A stretch of DNA of 64,000 bases, taken from assembly GCF_013402875.1 (NCBI RefSeq), contig NZ_CP058579.1, forward strand, positions 682,001 through 746,000, given 5' to 3'. The stretch is from Halorarum salinum (GTDB lineage: Archaea > Halobacteriota > Halobacteria > Halobacteriales > Haloferacaceae). Each line of letters starts with the position of its first letter. The first letter of the stretch is position 1. The position numbers and the translations under genes are program-made. This document shows, piece after piece, positions 41,781 through 48,958 of this stretch. Below the pieces are notes generated by a model. That model was not told where the DNA came from. It worked only from the letters and a program-made list of their open reading frames with translations, and did no database searches.

Positions 41781-42770
41781 ATGCGCGTGCTCAACCTCGC
41801 CACCAGCCAGGACGCGGAGTTCTTCCAGCTACAGGTGAGAGCGCTCGAACGGCAGGGCATCGAGGGGACGACGCTCGGGGTGCCCGGCGACCAGGAACCG
41901 ACCGACGACGGGATGACCTCCCGGTCGGTGGCCGACTACCTCCGGTTCCACACGCGGGTGCTACGGCGCTCGCTCGACGCCTACGACGTCGTCCACGCGA
42001 ACTACGGGCTGACCGCGCCCGCGGCGCTCTCACAGCCCACGCGACCGGTCGTCCTCTCGCTCTGGGGGTCGGACCTGCTGGGGGAGTTCGGCTGGCTCAG
42101 CCGCCGGTGTGCCCGGCGCGCCGACGCGGTCATCGTCATGAGCGCGGAGATGGCGGACGTTCTCGACGCCGACTGCCACGTCATTCCGCACGGCGTCGAC
42201 CTGAAGCAGTTCCGTCCGTTCCCCCGACGGACCGCGTGCGAGACGGTCGGCTGGGACCACGACGTCGGGAACGTCCTGTTCCCGTACCCCGAACAGAGCC
42301 CGGTGAAGAATTACCCCCGGGCCGAACGGGTGGTCGACGCCGTCCGCGACCGGCTCGACGGCGACGTCGAACTCAGGACGGTGTACGGCGTCCCTCACGC
42401 GCGGATGCCGGTCTACATGAACGCCGCCGACGCGCTCCTGGTGACCTCCAGGCGGGAGGGGTCGCCCAACACCGTGAAGGAGGCGATGGCCTGTAACCTG
42501 CCGGTCGTGGCGACCGACGTCGGCGACGTCCGCGAGCGGCTGGACGGCGTGACCCCATCGCACGTCCGCCGGACGGACGGGGGGCTCGTCGACGGCCTCC
42601 TCGACGTGCTGGAGCGGGGGAGTCAGTCGAACGGCCGGGCGGTCGTGCGGTCGCTCGGGCTGGAACGGATGGGACGGGATATCAGGGCGGTGTACGAGTC
42701 GGCGCTGGACGAGCGTAGTGCTCCTTCGGTCGTTCGGACCGTCGAACGGAACCCCGGGACCGAGGATTAG
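41781..42770 (+). CDS. Glycosyltransferase family 4 protein (GT-B fold)
   Basis: 329 residues from ATG at 41781. N-terminal Rossmann region (VVHANYGLTAPAAL, VVLSLWGSDLLGEFG), the His-Gly-Val-Asp loop VIPHGVDLKQF, and the donor-binding EX7E motif EGSPNTVKE in the C-terminal half define a GT4 enzyme. Likely transfers a sugar to a lipid, glycan or protein in the envelope; no sugar cluster surrounds it. Frame open to a GTG at 41718, but the intervening codons lack GC3 bias. TATA-like boxes GGTATAGGC near 41674-41693. Confidence 0.85.
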   Translation: MRVLNLATSQDAEFFQLQVRALERQGIEGTTLGVPGDQEPTDDGMTSRSVADYLRFHTRVLRRSLDAYDVVHANYGLTAPAALSQPTRPVVLSLWGSDLLGEFGWLSRRCARRADAVIVMSAEMADVLDADCHVIPHGVDLKQFRPFPRRTACETVGWDHDVGNVLFPYPEQSPVKNYPRAERVVDAVRDRLDGDVELRTVYGVPHARMPVYMNAADALLVTSRREGSPNTVKEAMACNLPVVATDVGDVRERLDGVTPSHVRRTDGGLVDGLLDVLERGSQSNGRAVVRSLGLERMGRDIRAVYESALDERSAPSVVRTVERNPGTED

Positions 42771-42817
42771 CCGGCCGACGACGGCCTGGTCCCCACGGCG
42801 ACCGCCCTCCCGGGCGC

Positions 42818-43003
42818 TCAGTCCGCGCTCGCCGGCCGGTGGCCCGCGGCGGGTACGTCAGGTTCGGACGGCCGGACGCCGAACCGCTCGCGGAGCGTCG
42901 CGAACCGCTCCTCGGTCACGCCGGCCCGCGAGGCCGCCTGCGCCGCCGTCAGGGTGCCCGCGCCGTACAGCGTCAGCGCCGTCACGACCGCGTGCCGCGT
43001 CAT
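42818..43003 (-). CDS. Small helix-turn-helix protein (DUF7317-like)
   Basis: 61 residues. VTALTLYGAGTLTAAQAASR followed by AGVTEERFATLRERFGV is a compact HTH of a haloarchaeal small-protein family (DUF7317, from memory; also antitoxin-like). A strong TATA box, TTATGTATTCC on the minus strand (about 43023-43033), sits 25-30 bases upstream of the ATG at 43003, in a notably AT-rich patch. The upstream gap to the helicase gene is 145 bases. Confidence 0.7.
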   Translation of the reverse strand: MTRHAVVTALTLYGAGTLTAAQAASRAGVTEERFATLRERFGVRPSEPDVPAAGHRPASAD

Positions 43004-43148
43004 GCCCCTCTATCCTGCAAGGGAATACATAATCCTTCGTGAGATAATATGTCATGAAGGTCGCCGGAACCGCACCGACTCCCTGGAACGTCGGTTAAAC
43101 GTCCTTCCAGCCGCTCGCCCCCTCCGGGCGCCGCTCGCGTCCCCGGAC

Positions 43149-45047
43149 TCACTCGCCCCAGACGTCCGAGAGCGGGTGGTCGGCCATCGGGTCGTCGTCG
43201 GCCTCCTCGCCCGCTGACGCCCCGCGGGTCGAGTCCGTGCCGGCGGCGCCGGTGGTGCCGACAGCGGGACGACCTCCCGAACCCGACCGGGCGCCGGACG
43301 AGCGGGAGGACGCTCCGCCGGCGGACCCCGTCCGTCCGCCCCGTCCGGACCGCCCGCCGCTCCGACCCGCCGGCCCGGGTTCGGCGTCCATGCCGGCGAG
43401 CGCGGCGGCGGGGTCGAACCCGGGCAGGTCGGGTTCGGTCATCCGGTCGACCTGCTCGCGGAACCACGGCGGGGTGTCGTGCTCCGCGCGCTCGAACAGG
43501 TCGAGCAGGCTGGAATCCGCGAGGTAGGTGGCGCCGTGGTCGTCGGGCGCGCGGACGACGCGGCCGCACGCCTGGATGACCGTCCGGAGGGCGGCGCGGT
43601 GGTACCACGCCCACTGGCCCTCCTCCAGGCGGCGGGCGACCCGCGAGTCGCCGGTGTTGAGGTACGGCGCCTTGCACAGCACCTGCCAGCGGCAGAGGTC
43701 GCCCTTCAGGTCCAGCGCCTCCTCCATCTTCACGGAGACGAACACCTCCGGGTCCGGACTGGCCTTCCACTCCTCCAGTTGCACGTCGCGGTCCTCGCGC
43801 TCGTGGGTCCGAACGCGGGCGCGCACGCCGAACTCGCCGAACTTCTCGGCCAGCCGGCCGGCGATGGCGTAGCTGTGGGCGTGGATCAGCCCCTTCTCGT
43901 CGGGGTGTTCGGCCATCAGGCGGAGGCAGAGCCGCGCGACCTTCGGCACCGTCTCGTCGCGGTGCTCGTAGGTCATCTTCCCCTGCGTCGCGTCGTACAG
44001 CGGCCGGTTCTCGACCGGGAACGTGTGCTCGACGTCGACGAGCGCGACGCGGTCGGGGGTCAGCCCCACCTGGCGGCAGAACGCGTCCTTGTTGAGGATG
44101 GTCGCCGAGAGCAGACAGAACTTGTTCCCGCGGTCCCAGACGGTGTGTCTCAGGTACTTCTCGGGGTCGAGCGGCTTGATGGCGAGTTCGCCGCCCTCGC
44201 CGTCGGGCTGGTCGACGACCCACGTCGTCGCCGAGTCGCGGTCGCGGTAGTCCTCGAGGAACCAGTTCAGCTCCGAGCGGAGCTCCTGGAGTCGGTCCCG
44301 CCGGGCGGCCTCCTCGGGGGTCAGGTCCCCCTTCGCGAGCAGGTCGTCCTTCGCGCGCTCGCAGACGCCGACGAGCTGGTCGGCGAACCTGGCGGTGCGC
44401 TCGACCGGCCCGACCTCGTGGTCGTTCACGTCGGGCACCGTGACGTCGTCCCAGACGGGCACCGTCCGCGGCTTCAGCTCGATGGTCGCGTACATCTCGG
44501 CCCACTCGGCGAGCCCGTGGGCCTCGTCGATCACGACCACGTCGCGCTTGCGGAACACCTCGGAGCCGGCGGTCTGCATGAAGTACGCCAGCGTCATCGC
44601 CGCGATGGGGCGGTTGGAGGCGATGGCGCGGTCGGAGTAGTACGGACAGCGGTGCTTCACCGAGCAGTCGTAGCCGCGCTGGCGGGCGCAGGGCGCCCGG
44701 TTCACCGGCGTCGTCTCCTCGCCGGGGAGGATGCAGGCGTAGTTCGACTTGCCGCGGATGACGTTGAGGTCCTCCAGCAGGTCGTCCTCGGCGACGTCGT
44801 CGAGCTGGGACACCTGCGGCGTCGTGTAGTAGGCGCCGGTCGCCTGCGAGGGGGTGGACTCCTCGACGGTCCGGGCCGCGCCGGCGACCGAGCGCGCGAG
44901 GAGCGACTTCCCGCTCCCGGTCGGCGCCCGGACGAGGACCACGTCGTTGCCGTCGGCGAAGGCGTCTCGGACGTCCTCGAGGGCCGCCTCCTGGGCGCCG
45001 CGGAAGGAGGGCGCGGGGAACGACGGGAGGATTCTGTCGGGGTCCAC
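43149..45047 (-). CDS. XPD/DinG-type Fe-S DNA helicase
   Basis: 632 residues from GTG at 45047. Superfamily 2 helicase: Walker A APTGSGKS (41-48), DEAH box (174-177), motif VI-like IQACGRVVRAPDD near the C-terminus. Four cysteines C105, C120, C128 and C134 between Walker A and DEAH are the [4Fe-4S] ligands typical of XPD/Rad3. 5'-3' unwinding in nucleotide excision repair is the family role. The last ~90 residues are a Gly/Ser/Arg-rich tail. Start set by the family pattern DPDRILPSFPAPSFRGAQ; the frame is open 57 residues further upstream. Confidence 0.9.
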   Translation of the reverse strand: MDPDRILPSFPAPSFRGAQEAALEDVRDAFADGNDVVLVRAPTGSGKSLLARSVAGAARTVEESTPSQATGAYYTTPQVSQLDDVAEDDLLEDLNVIRGKSNYACILPGEETTPVNRAPCARQRGYDCSVKHRCPYYSDRAIASNRPIAAMTLAYFMQTAGSEVFRKRDVVVIDEAHGLAEWAEMYATIELKPRTVPVWDDVTVPDVNDHEVGPVERTARFADQLVGVCERAKDDLLAKGDLTPEEAARRDRLQELRSELNWFLEDYRDRDSATTWVVDQPDGEGGELAIKPLDPEKYLRHTVWDRGNKFCLLSATILNKDAFCRQVGLTPDRVALVDVEHTFPVENRPLYDATQGKMTYEHRDETVPKVARLCLRLMAEHPDEKGLIHAHSYAIAGRLAEKFGEFGVRARVRTHEREDRDVQLEEWKASPDPEVFVSVKMEEALDLKGDLCRWQVLCKAPYLNTGDSRVARRLEEGQWAWYHRAALRTVIQACGRVVRAPDDHGATYLADSSLLDLFERAEHDTPPWFREQVDRMTEPDLPGFDPAAALAGMDAEPGPAGRSGGRSGRGGRTGSAGGASSRSSGARSGSGGRPAVGTTGAAGTDSTRGASAGEEADDDPMADHPLSDVWGE

Positions 45048-45220
45048 TTTCGTACCGGATACTGCGTCGGAGTCGGGGTAAGGGTGTCGGATGGGTCGCC
45101 GTCCGTGTGTTTCGCCGACCGATCGACGACGTGCTCCGGACCGGTCGACGTCGAGTTCGGGGCCGGGGGGTCGACGAGACGGTACCACCGTTTTTGCCGC
45201 CCGTGCGCCAACGACCACCG

Positions 45221-45934
45221 ATGACCACGGTGCTGCTGTGTCGGCACGGCGAGACGGCGTGGAACCGCGAGCGCCGCGTCCAGGGCTGGGCGCCGACGAG
45301 CCTCACCGACAGGGGGTGCGAGCAGTCGGGGGCGCTCGCCGACCACGTCGCGGCCGGGTACGACGTCGACCGGGTGGTCGCCTCGGACCTCGAGCGGGCC
45401 GCCGAGACGGCCCGGGTCCTCGGCCGGGCGGTCGGCGCCGATCCCGAGCTGGATCCGGCGTGGCGCGAGCGGGACTTCGGACGCCTCCAGGGGCTCTCCT
45501 ACGCCGACCTGTTCGAGGGCTACCCGGAGTACGCGCTGGGCGAGACGGGCCATGCGGCCGCCGAGGCGACGCCGGAGGGCGGCGAGAGCCTGCTGGCGAT
45601 GCGCGAGCGCGTGCTGACCGCCTGGGAGGGGTTGCTCGCCGAGGCGGCGAACGGGGTGGACGGGGTGGCGAACGGGGAGCCGAGAGCGAACGGGGCGGAG
45701 AGGACGGACCGCGCGATCGGCGCGGACCGAACGGTCGCGGTCGTCACCCACGGCGGCCCGCTGTACGCGGTCACGGGCGCGGTGAAGGGGCTGGACCTCG
45801 TGGCCGCGACGCTCGAACAGGAGCAGGGCAACTGCGCGCTGAACGAGGTTCGCGTGCGGGACGGCGACGCGACGCTGGTCGCGGAGAACGAGACCGGATT
45901 CCAGGCGGAGGCGACCGTCCAGCGGAACTACTGA
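45221..45934 (+). CDS. Histidine phosphatase (phosphoglycerate-mutase-like)
   Basis: 237 residues. Phospho-histidine motif LLCRHGETAWN (5-15), WRERDFGRLQGL, and the second His in VVTHGGPLYAV; belongs to the cofactor-dependent PGM/alpha-ribazole phosphatase branch. An Ala/Asn/Gly-rich insertion (about 148-170) interrupts the domain. Substrate unknown. TATA-like CGTTTTTGCC about 30 bases upstream; divergent from the helicase with a 173-base shared promoter region. Confidence 0.88.
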   Translation: MTTVLLCRHGETAWNRERRVQGWAPTSLTDRGCEQSGALADHVAAGYDVDRVVASDLERAAETARVLGRAVGADPELDPAWRERDFGRLQGLSYADLFEGYPEYALGETGHAAAEATPEGGESLLAMRERVLTAWEGLLAEAANGVDGVANGEPRANGAERTDRAIGADRTVAVVTHGGPLYAVTGAVKGLDLVAATLEQEQGNCALNEVRVRDGDATLVAENETGFQAEATVQRNY

Positions 45935-45998
45935 CCCGGAAGCGAGGTTTGGTTACCAGTTCCGTCCGAGCAGCCGCGGAACGCCGCGTTCAGGACCG

Positions 45999-46934
45999 CT
46001 ATCGGCCGGTCGGGTACTCCCGGGAGAGCGCGTCGGCCGGGTCGGCGTCCCCGTCGAACCCCTTCGTTTCGACTCCATCGGCGGCCGTCGGTCCCGACCG
46101 TTCGGTCCCGTTCGCGGTTCCGTCCTCGGCCGGGCTGACGCTCCCGGTCCGGTACCCCTCCAGGTCGAGCGTGACGTGGTCGAAGCCGAGGTCGAACAGG
46201 TGCTCGCGGGCGGCCCGCACGAACTCGGGGTCCAGCGCGGCCTCCAGTTCGTCCGCGCCGACCTCGATGCGGGCGAGGCCGTCGTGGTCCCGCACCCGGA
46301 ACTGGGAGAACCCCCAGGTCCGGAGCAGGCGTTCCGCCTTCTCGATGCGGGTCAGGCGCTCCTCGGTCACCTCCAGGCCGGTCGGGATGCGCGAGGAGAG
46401 GCACGCCATCGAGGGCTTGTCGGCGACGTCGAGGCCGTAGTGGGCCGCGATCTGGCGCACCTCGTCCTTGGTGATGGCGGCCTCCAGCAGCGGGGAAGCG
46501 ACGTTCAGTTCCTCGACCGCCTGCAGGCCCGGCCGGTGGCCCTCGCCCGGGTCGGAGGCGTTCGTCCCGTCGCAGACGGTGTCGATGCCGCGCTCCCGGG
46601 CGGCCTCGTACATCCGCGAGAGCCGCATCGTCCGGCAGTGGTAGCAGCGGTCGTCGCCGTTCGTCACGAAGTCCGGATCCTCGAGTTCGGAGAACTCCAC
46701 GAGCGCGTGCTCGATGCCGATGTCGTCGGCGACCCGGCGGGCGTCGGCCAGTTCCTCGGCCGGGAGCGTCTCGCTCTTCGCCGTACAGGCCACCGCGTCA
46801 TCGCCGAGTGCGTCGTGCGCGAGCGCCGCGACCACGCTGGAGTCCACCCCGCCCGAGAAGGCGACGAGGGCGCCGTCGAGCCGCGAGAGCGACTCGCGGG
46901 CGGCGGCCGCCTTCGCCGCGACGTCGTCGTCCAT
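45999..46934 (-). CDS. larE: LarE-like ATP-dependent sulfur transferase
   Basis: 311 residues. PP-loop motif SGGVDSS (27-33), then Cys97 and Cys100 (DRCYHCR) and Cys178 (SMACLSSRIPTG). The three-Cys arrangement is the one seen in LarE homologues that carry a [4Fe-4S] cluster and recycle sulfur, rather than sacrificing a Cys. Makes the thiocarboxylate groups of the nickel-pincer nucleotide. No larB, larC or racemase gene is in the window. The last ~45 residues are disordered. ATG at 46934 is 17 bases from a palindromic TATA region. Confidence 0.88.
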   Translation of the reverse strand: MDDDVAAKAAAARESLSRLDGALVAFSGGVDSSVVAALAHDALGDDAVACTAKSETLPAEELADARRVADDIGIEHALVEFSELEDPDFVTNGDDRCYHCRTMRLSRMYEAARERGIDTVCDGTNASDPGEGHRPGLQAVEELNVASPLLEAAITKDEVRQIAAHYGLDVADKPSMACLSSRIPTGLEVTEERLTRIEKAERLLRTWGFSQFRVRDHDGLARIEVGADELEAALDPEFVRAAREHLFDLGFDHVTLDLEGYRTGSVSPAEDGTANGTERSGPTAADGVETKGFDGDADPADALSREYPTGR

Positions 46935-46950
46935 GGGTGGACTGTGACCT

Positions 46951-46970
46951 CGCGGGGCAAAAGCCCCGCG
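46951..46970. promoter_or_regulatory. Palindromic TATA region of larE
   Basis: CGCGGGGC AAAA GCCCCGCG: 8-base perfect arms around A4. Read on the minus strand the TTTT lies 25-28 bases before the larE ATG, at TATA position. thpR has a smaller version, GGGC AAAA GCCC at about 15386-15397. Confidence 0.5.
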
Positions 46971-47178
46971 TTCGGGGCACTCGGGGAACCGAACGTCCGA
47001 CGGTTCACGGTCGGGACGCGATCCGACGACCGTCACGCAGCGTGAACCCGCCGGGACGCGCTCGTCGGAGAGCACCGCAAAAACACGCGATCGGTCGCCG
47101 ATTCCGTCCGAACACCGGGCCACGTTCCGCGGCCCGGAACCGGCCCTCGGATCGAGCCTCGCACGGCGGGGTACGACG

Positions 47179-47547
47179 TCACTGCACCTCGATGGAGGTG
47201 CCGCGCGTGGTGGCGCCCTCGAGGACGGGCAGGCGGACCTCGAGCACGCCGTTCCGGTAGGCGGCCTCGATCTCGTCCGGCTCGATCTCCTTGGGCATCC
47301 GGAACGTCCGATGGTACGTCTTCCGCCGGTTTCGAGCCTCGTCGTCCCGTTCGGCCGAGACGTTCAGCCGGCCCTCGAACCAGTTGACCTCGATCTCCTC
47401 GCGCTCGAAGCCCGGCAGTTCGACCGTCAGGACGAAGTCGTCGTCCTCCTCGTACAGTTCGTAGTCGCCGCCGCCGGTCCCGAAGAGCCGGTACGGCAGG
47501 TCGAGACTCCGCGTCCAGTTGCTGGTGGGGCTCGTCGGTAGCGCCAT
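47179..47547 (-). CDS. hsp20: Hsp20/alpha-crystallin small heat-shock protein
   Basis: 122 residues from ATG at 47547. Alpha-crystallin domain about residues 32-120: DDFVLTVELPGFEREEIEVN, then the signature NGVLEVRLPV. Short N-terminal arm, no IXI tail of usual form (ends TRGTSIEVQ). Oligomeric holdase chaperone. An AT-rich box (GATTTGTATGC on the minus strand, about 47579-47589) lies ~37 bases upstream of the chosen start. In-frame start 12 residues upstream is less family-like. Confidence 0.9.
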   Translation of the reverse strand: MALPTSPTSNWTRSLDLPYRLFGTGGGDYELYEEDDDFVLTVELPGFEREEIEVNWFEGRLNVSAERDDEARNRRKTYHRTFRMPKEIEPDEIEAAYRNGVLEVRLPVLEGATTRGTSIEVQ

Positions 47548-47673
47548 GCTGCACCACCCACGTGGTCGTACGGGGCGCCGCATACAAATCGTTTGTGGTA
47601 TTTTACGCCGCGTTCGAGGAATGATAGCAGTAATATCGTCTAGAACGGCCGTTACGGAAGATGGGCCGGTCAG

Positions 47674-48801
47674 TCACTCCAGCCGATCCAGCACGGCGTC
47701 GGGTTCGTACGCCAGCGAGAGCGACCGCGAGCGCCCGCGCCCGTCGACCTCGGCGTACTCCGTCTCGACGACGCCGAGCTGTTCCAGCTTCTTGATGATC
47801 TCCGAGTAGCGGGTGTAGCCCAGGTCGGTCCGCTCGTGGAACGCCTCGTACACCGCGCCCGCCTGCTCGCCGTCGTGGGTGGCGAGCACCTCCACCAGCG
47901 CGCGCTCGGACTCCGAGAGCCCGCGCAGGCTCCGGGAGAGGTGGACGTACTTCGACTTGTCGTACGCCTCCTCCACGTCCTCGGTGGAGACGGTCTTGGA
48001 TGCGCGCATCTCGGCGTTCAACCCCGCGCGGCGGAGCAGGTCGATGCCGACCCGGAGGTCGCCCGACTCGGCGGTCAGCTCCGCGACGCGGTCGAGTTCG
48101 GTCGAGGAGAGCACGCCCTCGTTGAAGCCGCGCTTCGCGCGCTCGCCGAGGATGTCGACGATCTCGCCGACGCCGTACGTCGGGAAGTACACCTCCTCCG
48201 GGCGGAACACCGACTGGACGCGGGAGTCGAGGTCCTCCATCACGTCGAGCGAGAGGTCCGAGGAGACGCAGATGACGCCGATCTTCGCGCCCGAGTGGGT
48301 CTCGTGGGCCCGCAGCAGCGAGTACAGCGTGTCGGAGGCCTCGTTCTCGTAGAACAGGTAGTTGACGTCGTCGAGCGCCACGACGAGCACCTGGTCCTCC
48401 TCGACCAGCCGGTCGGTGATCTGGCCGAACAGCTTCTTGAACGAGATGCCCGAGGAGGGCGGCTCGTAGTCGAACAGCCCCTCGAACACGCGGGAGAAGA
48501 CGGCGTAGCGGGTCGAGTCGACCTGGCAGTTCACCCGCACCGTCCGGACGTCCGTCTGGGCGCGCAGTTCGCCGAACAGCTTCTGGATCGCGGTCGTCTT
48601 CCCGGTGCCGGGCGGGCCGCGCACGACCGTGTTGAGCGGCCGGGATCCCCGCGCGGCGGGCCGGAGCGCGTACTTCAGCGACTCCAGCTGGCTCTCGCGG
48701 TGGCGGAACGTCTCCGGGACGTAGTCGATCTCGAAGACGTGCTCGTCTCTGAACACGGACTCGTCCCACGAGAGCATCCCCTCCTCGGGGTCACCGGGCA
48801 T
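47674..48801 (-). CDS. Orc1/Cdc6-family AAA+ ATPase (divergent)
   Basis: 375 residues. Walker A GPPGTGKT (62-69), Walker B VVALDDVNYL (141-150), lid helices and a C-terminal winged helix (YEAFHERTDLGYTRYSEIIKKL). Haloarchaea carry several Orc/Cdc6 paralogues; the Walker B reads LDDVN where initiators usually have (L/V)DExD, so the catalytic Glu is replaced by Asp or Val, a trait of some accessory paralogues. No origin-recognition repeats recognised around it. TATA-like GGTTAAGTAG on the minus strand ~28 bases upstream of 48801 supports the start. Confidence 0.87.
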   Translation of the reverse strand: MPGDPEEGMLSWDESVFRDEHVFEIDYVPETFRHRESQLESLKYALRPAARGSRPLNTVVRGPPGTGKTTAIQKLFGELRAQTDVRTVRVNCQVDSTRYAVFSRVFEGLFDYEPPSSGISFKKLFGQITDRLVEEDQVLVVALDDVNYLFYENEASDTLYSLLRAHETHSGAKIGVICVSSDLSLDVMEDLDSRVQSVFRPEEVYFPTYGVGEIVDILGERAKRGFNEGVLSSTELDRVAELTAESGDLRVGIDLLRRAGLNAEMRASKTVSTEDVEEAYDKSKYVHLSRSLRGLSESERALVEVLATHDGEQAGAVYEAFHERTDLGYTRYSEIIKKLEQLGVVETEYAEVDGRGRSRSLSLAYEPDAVLDRLE

Positions 48802-48958
48802 CGTGGTGAGAGGTCGGGTCCGTGACTACTTAACCGTTTTCCGGTTGCGGGGCGGAAGTGAACGCCGATGTTTCGGGGCGTCGTGTCGGGGTTCGCGGCG
48901 GTTCCAGTTTCAGTTTCAGTCGGTCCGAACGAGCCGACACCTGGCGATCGAGGCGGGG

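Noticed and set aside
43000-45306. Long minus-strand open frame (768 codons) in another frame over the XPD-like helicase
   Set aside because: Arg/Gly/Pro-rich shadow of the helicase gene, lacking any helicase motif; the helicase frame has Walker A, DEAH and the Fe-S cysteines.
48802-48958. Possible replication origin next to the Orc/Cdc6 gene
   Set aside because: Only one AT-rich box (the promoter) and no repeated origin-recognition elements or extended AT-rich unwinding region seen.
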